This document shows positions 34,376 through 42,556 of a stretch of 64,000 nt of DNA, in pieces. The number at the start of each line of letters is the position of its first letter. The stretch's first letter is position 1. A program made the translations under genes and the position numbers. The stretch covers positions 1 through 64,000 of the forward strand of contig NZ_BCSO01000002.1 of NCBI RefSeq assembly GCF_001570905.1, given 5' to 3'. The DNA comes from [Zimmermannella] alba NBRC 15616 (lineage in GTDB: Bacteria > Actinomycetota > Actinomycetes > Actinomycetales > Microbacteriaceae). The notes under the pieces are model-generated. The model did no database searches. It saw nothing but the letters and a program-made list of their open reading frames with translations, and had not been told where the DNA came from.

Positions 34376-37357
34376 ATGGGAGCCAGGATCACTGAGGGCC
34401 GAGCTGTGCGGGAGATTGACGCGGCAGCGCTGGAGGCGCTGCGTGAGGAGCTCGCTTCGCATGGGCTCAGGCTCGAATCGGATGCTCGCCGTCGTGCTGA
34501 GTACGCCTACGACGCGTCGATCTATCGGGTGCCTCCGGTGGGTGTTGTGTTCCCGAAGACAGCTGCCGATCTTGTGGTGATTGCCCGCGCCTGCTCGACC
34601 CACGGCGTCCCTATGGCTCCGCGTGGTGGTGGTACCTCGCTTGCCGGTAACTCGATTGGCCCGGGCCTTGTCGTGGACGTCTCGCGCTACATGCGAGGGA
34701 TTGCGGAGCCGGATGTCGAGGCGCGCACGATTCGTGCGGAGGGTGGCGTCATCCTGTCGGTGCTCCGAAGCAATGTGGAGACGGCCACGGACGGCGCGCT
34801 CACCTTCGCGCCGGACCCGTCGAGCCACACGCGTGTGTGCGTGGCTGGCGCGATCGGGAATGATGCCTGCGGTAACCACTCGGTGAAGTACGGCCGCATG
34901 TCGGACTCGATCGTCTCGCTTGAGGTGGTGACCGCCGACGGTGCGCATCTGCTCGCGACCGAGGGCGGTATTCGCGCCGTTGATGGCGCGGACTCGCATT
35001 CGGTGACGCGCGCGGTGGAGATTGAGCGGGAGCTGCGCGCGCTCGTGGACGAGAACATGGCTCGCTTCCGGACGGGGCTTGAGACGATGCCCCGCCAGGT
35101 GTCGGGCTACCACCTCGCGAAGCTGCTCCCGGAGCGCGGTTTCCACGTGGCCCGTGCGCTCGCGGGCTCGGAGGGAAGCTGCGCGATCATCGTGGCGGCG
35201 ACGATGCAGCTCGTGCCGAAGGCGCCCGTGCGCTCGCTCGCGGTGCTCGGTTATCCGGACCCGGTGACTATGGCCCGCGATGTGCCGGCGATCCTCCGTC
35301 TGAGCCCGTCTGCGATTGAGGGCATTGATCTTTCGATTGTGAATGTGATGAAGTCGCGTCGCGGTGGGGCGAGCGTCTCGGAGCTGCCTGAGGGTGACGC
35401 GTTCCTTTTCGTTGAGTTTGAAGTGGACGACGAGGCTGCTGCAGCGGATCGTTCGCGTGAACTCATCGACGTGCTCTCGCAGCCGGGGGAGGATGGCACG
35501 CCACCGCGCCTGCTGGAGGGGCGCGCGGTGACGGGCCCGAAGGACAAGCAGATCCTGTGGCGCATCCGTGAGGATGGTGCTGGCCTTGTCTCGCGTCCGC
35601 TTGGCGAACCGGCTGGTTTTGCGGGCTGGGAGGACTCGGCCGTCCACCCGGACCGTCTCGCGGATTATCTGCACGAGCTGCGTGAACTCATGGCATCCCA
35701 CGGATATCGCGGCTCGATGTATGGGCACTTCGGTGCTGGCTGCATGCACATCCGCATTGACTTTGATCTGCGCACCGAGGCTGGCCGAGCCCGCTTTCGC
35801 GCGTTCATGGAGGATGCTGCGCGCCTGGTGGTGAAGCACGGCGGCTCCCTCTCGGGAGAGCATGGCGATGGGCGTGCGCGTGGTGAGCTGCTTCCGATCA
35901 TGTATGACGAGGGGATGCTCGCTGCGTTCCGTCGTTTCAAGGAGATCTGGGACCCGAAGGGCATCCTCAACCCGAACATCGGCGTTGAATGGGACCCGAT
36001 TGACGCAAACCTTGCGCTCGCGGGTGTGCCGGACCGTGAGTGGCGTACGGCGCTTGATGTTCGCCAGCACGGCGGCTCGCTGAAGCCTGAGGGGCTCGAT
36101 GATTTCGTTCACACTGCGCAGGCGTGTGTGGGGGTCGGCCGTTGCCGCACGGTGGCGGGTACCTTCATGTGTCCGAGCTACCGCGCCACGAATGACGAGA
36201 AGGATTCGACGCGTGGCCGTTCGCGTGTGCTGCAGGACATGCTCCGTGGCGCTCGGACGGTGAAGGAGGGGTGGAAGTCGAAGGAAGTCCGCGAGGCCCT
36301 GGACCTCTGCCTCTCGTGTAAGGCGTGCGCGAGTGACTGCCCGACCGGTGTCGACATGGCGTCGATGAAGTCGGTCTTCTATAACGAGTACTACAAGGGC
36401 CGCGTGCGCCCCCGCTCCCACTACACGGTCGGGAAGCTGCCGATGTTCTTGCCGCTTGCGCAGGCGCTCGCGCCGATCGCGAACCTGGCGATGAAGTCGC
36501 CGCTCAAGTACCTCGTGTTTGCGATGTCTGGTGTGACTTCGAAGCGTCCCTTCCCGGTGTTTGCCCGCCGCTCGGCGACTCGCGCAGCGATCCGGGCGGC
36601 ACGCTTCACGAAGCACGGCACGGCTGCTGGTGCCTCGCAGGACGCGGTGTTCTTCCTGGACTCGTTCACGAAGGCGTTCCGCCCGGAGCTCATCGAGTCG
36701 ACTTCTCGTGTGCTCTCGGATGCTGGCGTGACGGCGTCCTGCTCGGCCGATGAGTGCTGTGGCCTCACCTGGATTTCGACGGGACAGTTGGACGGTGCGA
36801 AGCGTCGCATGCGTTCGCTCGTGGATACGCTGGATGACGGCACGGATCGTCCGATTGTCGTGCTTGAGCCGAGCTGTGCGTCGGCGATCAAGCACGATGC
36901 TCCGAAGCTGCTCATGGATGATCCAGCTGCGGCTCGTGTTTCGGCGCGTGTGCGGTCCTTCGCTGATTTCGCGCGCGAACGGATGCTTGCTGGCTGGAAG
37001 CCGAGCGCAACCCCGCCGAAGGAACTGGCCCTGCAGCCGCACTGCCACGAGTACTCGGCGTTTGGCCACGCGGTGCAGAAGCAGGTGTACGAACAGTGGG
37101 GTGTGTCGAAGATCACGCAATCGACGTCGTGCTGTGGCCTTGCCGGCAACTTCGGCATTGAAGCGGAGCACTACGAAACCTCGATGAAGGTTGCCGAGCA
37201 CTCGATGGGCAAGATGCTGCACGACGCGTCGCCGTGTGCGTCGGTGGCGACGGATGGTTTCTCGTGTGTGACGCAGCTCGCGCACCTTGAACCGGGACGT
37301 AAGGGCTCGCACCTCGTGGAGCTCCTGGACCCGGCACGTGACGGGAAGGACGCCTAG
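34376..37357 (+). CDS. FAD-linked oxidoreductase with Fe-S and CCG domains (D-lactate/2-hydroxyacid dehydrogenase-like)
   Basis: 993 residues from ATG 34376, which lies 6 nt after the -10 box TACCCT; upstream in-frame codons are rejected. Domains in order: FAD-binding type 4 (about 40-210; APRGGGTSLAGNSIGPG, GNDACGNHSVKYGRMSD), FAD-oxidase C-terminal domain (about 230-530; GHFGAGCMHIRIDFDL, GEHGDGRARGELL), ferredoxin-like Fe-S region (ACVGVGRCRTVAGTFMCP; LCLSCKACASDCPTGVDM near 645) and two CCG segments (ADECCGLTW, STSCCGLAGNFG). This matches GlpC-fused FAD dehydrogenases of D-lactate or D-2-hydroxyglutarate that feed electrons to quinone. The substrate cannot be told from sequence. Confidence 0.88.
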   Translation: MGARITEGRAVREIDAAALEALREELASHGLRLESDARRRAEYAYDASIYRVPPVGVVFPKTAADLVVIARACSTHGVPMAPRGGGTSLAGNSIGPGLVVDVSRYMRGIAEPDVEARTIRAEGGVILSVLRSNVETATDGALTFAPDPSSHTRVCVAGAIGNDACGNHSVKYGRMSDSIVSLEVVTADGAHLLATEGGIRAVDGADSHSVTRAVEIERELRALVDENMARFRTGLETMPRQVSGYHLAKLLPERGFHVARALAGSEGSCAIIVAATMQLVPKAPVRSLAVLGYPDPVTMARDVPAILRLSPSAIEGIDLSIVNVMKSRRGGASVSELPEGDAFLFVEFEVDDEAAAADRSRELIDVLSQPGEDGTPPRLLEGRAVTGPKDKQILWRIREDGAGLVSRPLGEPAGFAGWEDSAVHPDRLADYLHELRELMASHGYRGSMYGHFGAGCMHIRIDFDLRTEAGRARFRAFMEDAARLVVKHGGSLSGEHGDGRARGELLPIMYDEGMLAAFRRFKEIWDPKGILNPNIGVEWDPIDANLALAGVPDREWRTALDVRQHGGSLKPEGLDDFVHTAQACVGVGRCRTVAGTFMCPSYRATNDEKDSTRGRSRVLQDMLRGARTVKEGWKSKEVREALDLCLSCKACASDCPTGVDMASMKSVFYNEYYKGRVRPRSHYTVGKLPMFLPLAQALAPIANLAMKSPLKYLVFAMSGVTSKRPFPVFARRSATRAAIRAARFTKHGTAAGASQDAVFFLDSFTKAFRPELIESTSRVLSDAGVTASCSADECCGLTWISTGQLDGAKRRMRSLVDTLDDGTDRPIVVLEPSCASAIKHDAPKLLMDDPAAARVSARVRSFADFARERMLAGWKPSATPPKELALQPHCHEYSAFGHAVQKQVYEQWGVSKITQSTSCCGLAGNFGIEAEHYETSMKVAEHSMGKMLHDASPCASVATDGFSCVTQLAHLEPGRKGSHLVELLDPARDGKDA

Positions 37358-38329
37358 ATGACACTGACCGCGGCCGCGGACGGCTCTTCGCTCGGTAACC
37401 CCGGCCCCATGGGCTGGTGCTGGTATGTGGACGAGGAGTGTTGGGGCGCTGGCGGTGCCCGAAGTGGCACGAACAACATCGGTGAGCTGCTTGCTGTGGC
37501 TGAACTTCTGGATGCCACTGCTCAAAGTGGCCACGCTGGCGAACCGCTGCGGGTGCTGTGTGACTCCCAGTACGTGATCAATTCGGTCACGAAGTGGATG
37601 CACGGCTGGAAGCGCAAGGGCTGGAAGAAGGCCGATGGAAAGCCTGTTCTGAACCGTGACATCCTCGAACGCATCGACGCCTCGCTCGAGGGCCGCGAGG
37701 TGACCTTTGAGTGGGTGAAGGGCCACGCCGGACACCCGGAGAATGAGGCCGCCGATGAGCGTGCCCGTGCCGCAGCGGAGGCCTACCAGGCCGGCAAGCA
37801 GCCGAACACTGGCCCCGGATTCCGCGGTGCGCCCGACACAACCGAGCCTCCACGTAACGATGCGAATGCGTCGGATGTCGAAGAGGCTGAGGTTGTTGCC
37901 CGCGAACTGCACGACCCGCACCTTGCGCCTGAGTCGCCTCAGCGCCTGCTCTGCGACCTTGAGGCTGCCCTGTGGGGTCAGGGGCCGACGCCCGCTGTGA
38001 CTGCGAGCCGCCGTGAGGAACTGCTGCACGACGAAGCCAGCGGTGTGGATGTGCATGGTTCCCTCCTTGCTCGTCACGAACTGATTGAGCACTTTGCTTC
38101 GGTGGTCGGCCGGGATGACCTGCTGGCTGGTGTTGCGTCGATGGACGCGGTTCAGGTTGCGGCCATTGCTGCGAACACCTGCCTCGTGACCGGCCGGATT
38201 GAGCTCGTCGATGGCACAGTGCAGCGCACGAGTTCTCTGTGGGTTTACGAGCGTCTCGTGCAGAACGAGCGCACCTGGCAACTGCGCCACCACCACGCAA
38301 CCCTCGTCTCGGATGGGTCGTTCGCGTAA
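37358..38329 (+). CDS. rnhA: Ribonuclease HI with C-terminal extra domain
   Basis: 323 residues; the ATG directly abuts the previous stop. Residues 1-145 are a type I RNase H that cuts RNA in RNA/DNA hybrids: AAADGSSLGNPGPMGWCW (first Asp), NNIGELLAVAELL (Glu), VLCDSQYVINSVTKW (Asp), WVKGHAGHPENEAADERA (His and last Asp). All catalytic carboxylates are present. After a Pro/Asn-rich linker, residues about 180-320 form a second domain (ELHDPHLAPESP, IELVDGTVQRTSSLWVYERL, RHHHATLVS) that resembles DUF4440/SnoaL-like NTF2 folds. The family is usually about 150-160 residues, so the extension is notable. Confidence 0.88.
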   Translation: MTLTAAADGSSLGNPGPMGWCWYVDEECWGAGGARSGTNNIGELLAVAELLDATAQSGHAGEPLRVLCDSQYVINSVTKWMHGWKRKGWKKADGKPVLNRDILERIDASLEGREVTFEWVKGHAGHPENEAADERARAAAEAYQAGKQPNTGPGFRGAPDTTEPPRNDANASDVEEAEVVARELHDPHLAPESPQRLLCDLEAALWGQGPTPAVTASRREELLHDEASGVDVHGSLLARHELIEHFASVVGRDDLLAGVASMDAVQVAAIAANTCLVTGRIELVDGTVQRTSSLWVYERLVQNERTWQLRHHHATLVSDGSFA

Positions 38330-38365
38330 GCAGGAGGCGGCTCTGTCCTCGGCGGCCGCGCCGGT

Positions 38366-39889
38366 CTAGAACGGCGCTGGTGTCAGATCCCAAGAGACTC
38401 TCCTCCTCTCGCGAATTGGGGTTGCTTCGGCATCCCGTTTCGGGGAAAACTGGGGAACCTGCGTGCCTGGAGACGGCCGTGCCGATCGCCGTATTGGCCT
38501 GGTGCGGGCGCTGGTGGAGCCTGTGTCCTGACTCGCAGCACCAGCGGCCTCATCCGGGGCGCCACCAATGTGAGGTCGGGCGCCGATGGACTGGCAGGCC
38601 TCGCGTGCGGACTGGATTCTCGCGTGGGCATTTGGTGGTCTTGTCGTCTTCTCGATGCCATTTGGTGAGATCCAGTGGAGAGCACCCGCGTTGTTTTGGC
38701 TGACCTCCCACCCGTGCCAGTGCTTGAGCGTGTGATGCCACCGGCACAAGTGGGCGAGATTGTGGATCGCCGTTTCGCCACCCTTGGCAGCATCGTGCGT
38801 GTGATCGAGATCACAGCGCTCTGCCCGACGACTGCATCCGGGGAAGCGGCAGCATTCGTCGCGGACTGCGAGCATGCGACGCATTGCCTCGCTCGGCCGG
38901 TAACGATCGACTGCGAGCGGCTGGCTGGTGATCGGGTCGGTCAGGATCCGTTCGAAGCTTGGCCGCTCGGCCGCAAGCTGCTTCGCGAGTGAGAGAGGGA
39001 TCGGGCCGACGCCCGAGAGGACGGCAGCTTCCCGTGAGTGGCCGAGCAAGGAGAGAGCTGGAACGGTGACGGACACCCGTGCGTCGTAGCGCAGTGCACC
39101 CCCATCCGGGCGAAGCACGTTCGCCGTAGGATCGCTCTGCAGGAGCAGCTCTGCAACCACATCAGCGCGCACCTGATCAAGGGTTCGCGTCGCGCCGCTG
39201 TCGCCTCGGCCTGAAACTATGGCTGTGCGTCCTTGCGCCTCCGCACGGAGGTTGTCCTTGGCGATTTCGGTCACCCGTTCGAAGATCGCGTGCGCTTGCC
39301 ACTCCTGCATCACGATCGAAAGCGCTGCGAGCCCGTCCTTGAGGGGCTCAACAGCAACGGTGCGGAGTGCCTGCGCTTCTTCGAAACGTTCGTCAAGATG
39401 CTGTTCTCTGGCCTGCTCTGACAGTCGGCGAACGATTCGCTCGAGCTCACCTGGCGTGCACTCGATGGCCGCTTCGAGTGCGGCACGTTCGTACTGCTGC
39501 CGGAGCTCGGTCCGTTCTATCGCCTTGCCGTGCCGTTCGATGAGTTCAGCCCGCACGCCGTCGATCTCGCCCGCCTCCCAACAGCGCTGTGTCGCAGGGA
39601 ATGACTCGAGGAGGGAGGTGGCACGTTCCATGCGTGCCGTCATGGTGCGGCACGGGCGGTCGACAACGAGGCCGCACTCGGCTGCCAGTGAGCGGAGCGC
39701 CAACTCGCGATGCTTGGCATGTGCCGTGGCAGTGGCCGAGATGACGGCGAGGTATGCCTCAGCAAGCACGCGCGACTGCTGCGCTGCGAGTATCCGCTGT
39801 TGGCGCTCGAGCTGCCCCAATTGAACAAGCGATGCGTGTGTTTGCGCGTCGTGCTCAGTGAGCGCTCGGTGCGACTGCGTTGATGTCAT
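38366..39889 (-). CDS. HNH endonuclease / DUF222 (13E12 repeat family) protein
   Basis: 507 residues. ATG 39889 (MTSTQSHRALTEHD) has a strong AAGGGAGGGG site. N-terminal DUF222-type helical region (about 1-330) and C-terminal zinc-binding HNH domain: CRFPGCSRRAERCDLDHT, GGETAIHNLAHLCRWHHTLKHW. The tail after residue 430 is disordered and basic. The family is abundant in actinobacteria (REP13E12 in M. tuberculosis) and often SOS-controlled; two LexA-like boxes lie upstream. Role uncertain: nuclease in DNA damage response or element-linked homing-like function. Convergent with rnhA, divergent from tetR. Confidence 0.87.
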   Translation of the reverse strand: MTSTQSHRALTEHDAQTHASLVQLGQLERQQRILAAQQSRVLAEAYLAVISATATAHAKHRELALRSLAAECGLVVDRPCRTMTARMERATSLLESFPATQRCWEAGEIDGVRAELIERHGKAIERTELRQQYERAALEAAIECTPGELERIVRRLSEQAREQHLDERFEEAQALRTVAVEPLKDGLAALSIVMQEWQAHAIFERVTEIAKDNLRAEAQGRTAIVSGRGDSGATRTLDQVRADVVAELLLQSDPTANVLRPDGGALRYDARVSVTVPALSLLGHSREAAVLSGVGPIPLSLAKQLAAERPSFERILTDPITSQPLAVDRYRPSEAMRRMLAVRDECCRFPGCSRRAERCDLDHTHDAAKGGETAIHNLAHLCRWHHTLKHWHGWEVSQNNAGALHWISPNGIEKTTRPPNAHARIQSAREACQSIGARPHIGGAPDEAAGAASQDTGSTSARTRPIRRSARPSPGTQVPQFSPKRDAEATPIRERRRVSWDLTPAPF

Positions 39890-39913
39890 GACCCCTCCCT
39901 TTGCCATCAAGAG

Positions 39914-39929
39914 TAGAACGGATGTTCGA
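39914..39929. promoter_or_regulatory. LexA/SOS-box-like site 1
   Basis: TAGAACGGATGTTCGA fits the actinobacterial GAAC-N4-GTTC core of TCGAACRTRYGTTCGA with two mismatches. It overlaps the end of a -10 box TACTCT (39910-39915, minus strand) of the HNH gene, a good repressor position. Confidence 0.6.
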
Positions 39930-39977
39930 TCTAAGCTGAGAGGTGGCTGGTAGTGGTGAGATCTTGTCGAGTAATAT

Positions 39978-39993
39978 ACGAACAGATGTTCGA
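39978..39993. promoter_or_regulatory. LexA/SOS-box-like site 2
   Basis: ACGAACAGATGTTCGA, again GAAC-N4-GTTC, two mismatches from consensus, 64 bp from site 1 and about 20 bp upstream of the tetR -35 element. It could act on either divergent gene. Confidence 0.6.
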
Positions 39994-40013
39994 GTTGCCC
40001 ATTGGGGGAGGTG

Positions 40014-40043
40014 TTGTGAGGTGAGTACTCACTCATTTAGGAT
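40014..40043 (+). promoter_or_regulatory. tetR promoter with palindromic operator
   Basis: -35 TTGTGA (40014-40019), 18-nt spacer, -10 TAGGAT (40038-40043), then 6 nt to the ATG. The spacer holds the perfect palindrome GTGAGTACTCAC (40021-40032), a likely site for autorepression by the TetR protein. Confidence 0.55.
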
Positions 40044-40049
40044 CGTGTC

Positions 40050-40685
40050 ATGACCCGGTGCCGCTTGTCCGCTGACGATCGGCGAGAGCAGATCCTCTCG
40101 TCGATCGGCCCTGTCGTGCTTGAGCACGGGGTCATGGTCACCTCGCGCCAACTTGCTGACGCGGCGGGAGTCGCGGAGGGCACGCTGTTTCGCGCTTTCG
40201 GTGACAAGGACTCCCTTCTCGTTGCTTTTGCCGAGCGGGAAGGATGCCGTGCCTTTGACCTGTCATCCGTCGAGCTGCGTCGCAACGAATTCTTGACGGT
40301 GAGCGAACTGGTTCGAGCGATGATTGAGGCCATCGTCGACCAGCTTGGTCATTACATGGAGTTGACGATGGCGCTGGGTCCGCTCATCCACGCCGCTCAA
40401 CGCGGTTGCGGGGAGAAGAACGCGGTTGAGGTTCACAACCAACGATTCGGGGACTTCAACCAGCGCATTGCATCCCTGCTTGAGCCCTTTGCCCATGAGA
40501 TGAGCGTGTCCACGACAGCGGCTGCTGCGGCCATCGCCACCGTTGCGGTCACCGCGAGTTCGTCTTGGGGTCAAGTCGCTCGGCCGCTCTCACTTGATGA
40601 CACGCACCGCATCCTTGTGCACGGCCTTATGGCCGAGCAGTCGGGGTCTTCCCCGGCGCCCTCTCCCAAGCTTGACCACCCGTAA
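40050..40685 (+). CDS. TetR/AcrR-family transcriptional regulator
   Basis: 211 residues. N-terminal helix-turn-helix: SADDRREQILSSIGPVVLEH, VTSRQLADAAGVAEGTLFRA, FGDKDSLLVAFAE, the usual TetR pattern at residues 8-55. The ligand domain is divergent. A two-gene ABC exporter follows on the same strand after about 140 bp, so it most likely represses the exporter and itself in response to an exported compound. Leaderless start with a palindrome between -35 and -10. Confidence 0.9.
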   Translation: MTRCRLSADDRREQILSSIGPVVLEHGVMVTSRQLADAAGVAEGTLFRAFGDKDSLLVAFAEREGCRAFDLSSVELRRNEFLTVSELVRAMIEAIVDQLGHYMELTMALGPLIHAAQRGCGEKNAVEVHNQRFGDFNQRIASLLEPFAHEMSVSTTAAAAAIATVAVTASSSWGQVARPLSLDDTHRILVHGLMAEQSGSSPAPSPKLDHP

Positions 40686-40822
40686 CAGTCTGGTCAGCCC
40701 ACCCCACAGCCCCCTCAGATTCGCACCTCGAGCTGACGCTCCCCAAACGCCATCTTGATGCGACACAACCTGACTATCCAATTGATTCACGGGCAGTGCC
40801 CGTCACGTCGGAAGAACTACAC

Positions 40823-42556
40823 GTGCTTTCTCAAATCCTTTGGCGATACCTGGCCCCAAAGTGGCCGCTTGTCGTCGGTGTGCTGGTGTTCCAGCTGCTG
40901 CAAGCGCTTGCGTCGCTGTACCTGCCCAGCTTGAACGCAGACATCATCAACAACGGCGTCGCGAAGGGTGACACCGGCTACATCTGGGCAACCGGGTCCT
41001 GGATGCTCCTCGTGGGCTTTGGGCAGATCCTGACTGCGATCATCGCAACATGGTGTGCTGGTAAGGCCGCCATGGGTGCTGGCCGCGACCTCCGCCGCGA
41101 CATCTTTGACCGCGTTGCGGCGTTTTCGGAACGCGAGATCTCGCACTTCGGGCCCGGTTCGCTCATCACTCGCACGACGAACGACGTGCAGCAGGTGCAG
41201 ATGCTCGCCATGATGGGCGCCACGATGCTCGTGTCCGCACCGATGCTCGCGATCGGCGGCATCATCATGGCGCTGCGTCAGGACATTGGGCTCAGCTGGA
41301 TCATCGCCGTGTCCGTGCCGGTGCTCCTGGCCGCGATGCTTGCGATTGTGTCCCGGATGGTGCCCCTGTTCCGCAGCTACCAGGACAAGGTCGACGCCGT
41401 GAACCGGGTGCTGCGTGAGCAGCTCACCGGCATTCGCGTTGTTCGTGCCTTCGTGCGTGAAGACATCGAAACCAAGCGCTTCAAGGAAGCAAACGAAGAC
41501 ATTACCCAGGTCGGCAAGCGCGTCGGAGACCTCTTCGTGCTCCTGTTCCCGCTCGCGATGCTCATCCTCCAGATCACGACCATCGCGGTGATCTGGTTCG
41601 GCGGCATCGAAGTGGACCGTGGACAGGTGCAGGTCGGCACGATCTTCGCCTACATGATGTACGTCATGCAGATCCTTATGGGGGTCGTCATGGCGAGCTT
41701 CATGGTCGTCATGATCCCGCGCGCAGCGGTCTGTGCTGAGCGAATCGGTGAAGTGCTCGATACCGACACGAGCCTCGTGTGGCCGGAGACCCCGACGCGT
41801 GGTCAGCCCACGCCCGGCAGCATTGAGCTCGAACACGTCAGCTTCACCTACCCCGGTGCGGAAGAAGCTGTGCTTGAAGATGTCACCTTCCGCGTGAACC
41901 CGGGCGAAACAGTCGCCGTCATTGGCTCAACAGGTGCAGGCAAGTCCACGCTCATCTCGCTTGTGCCGCGCCTCGTGGATGCGACCAGTGGCACGGTCCG
42001 CGTCGGTGGCATCGACGTTCGCGACGCTGACTCGGCAGAGCTGTGGAGCGGTATCGGTCTCGTGCCGCAAAAGCCGTTCCTCTTTGCCGGCACCATCGCG
42101 TCCAACCTCCGCTTTGGCAAGCCCGACGCGAGCGACGAAGAACTCTGGGCTGCACTCGAAATTGCTCAGGCTGCCGATTTCGTTCGTGAGAAGCCGAAGC
42201 AGCTTGACGAACCCATCGCACAGGGCGGCACCAACGTGTCCGGCGGTCAGCGTCAGCGTCTCGCGATCGCTCGCGCCATCGTGCACGACCCGAAGCTGCT
42301 CATCTTTGATGACTCCTTCTCAGCCCTCGACCTCACGACCGATGCCCGACTCCGCCAGGCGCTCTGGCAGCAAATGCCGGATGTGACCAAGCTCGTCGTG
42401 GCGCAGCGCGTGTCGACGATTACTGACGCCGACCGCATCGTGGTGCTTGAGCGTGGTCGCGTCGTCGGCCTCGGAACCCACGAGGAACTCCTCGAATCGT
42501 CCGAGACGTACCGCGAAATCGTTGAATCCCAGCTCGGAGCGGAGGCCCAGGCATGA
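40823..42556 (+). CDS. ABC exporter subunit 1 (heterodimeric, degenerate ATP site)
   Basis: 577 residues from GTG 40823 (MLSQILWRYLAPKW), with GGAAGA upstream; GTG 40796 would add nine residues but lacks a ribosome site. Six membrane segments (about 10-300), then an ATPase domain: Walker A GSTGAGKSTLISLVP, signature NVSGGQRQRLAIARA, Walker B LLIFDDSFSALD. The residue after the Walker B Asp is Asp rather than Glu, the mark of the noncatalytic site in heterodimeric exporters. Landmark LITRTTNDVQQVQML is typical of the multidrug/lipid exporter family. ATGA overlap with subunit 2. Confidence 0.92.
   Translation: MLSQILWRYLAPKWPLVVGVLVFQLLQALASLYLPSLNADIINNGVAKGDTGYIWATGSWMLLVGFGQILTAIIATWCAGKAAMGAGRDLRRDIFDRVAAFSEREISHFGPGSLITRTTNDVQQVQMLAMMGATMLVSAPMLAIGGIIMALRQDIGLSWIIAVSVPVLLAAMLAIVSRMVPLFRSYQDKVDAVNRVLREQLTGIRVVRAFVREDIETKRFKEANEDITQVGKRVGDLFVLLFPLAMLILQITTIAVIWFGGIEVDRGQVQVGTIFAYMMYVMQILMGVVMASFMVVMIPRAAVCAERIGEVLDTDTSLVWPETPTRGQPTPGSIELEHVSFTYPGAEEAVLEDVTFRVNPGETVAVIGSTGAGKSTLISLVPRLVDATSGTVRVGGIDVRDADSAELWSGIGLVPQKPFLFAGTIASNLRFGKPDASDEELWAALEIAQAADFVREKPKQLDEPIAQGGTNVSGGQRQRLAIARAIVHDPKLLIFDDSFSALDLTTDARLRQALWQQMPDVTKLVVAQRVSTITDADRIVVLERGRVVGLGTHEELLESSETYREIVESQLGAEAQA

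Noticed and set aside
34226-38296. A very long open frame on the minus strand opposite the FAD/Fe-S dehydrogenase and RNase H genes
   Set aside because: It is antisense to two well-supported genes, Arg/His-rich, and shows no domain; a high-GC codon-bias shadow.
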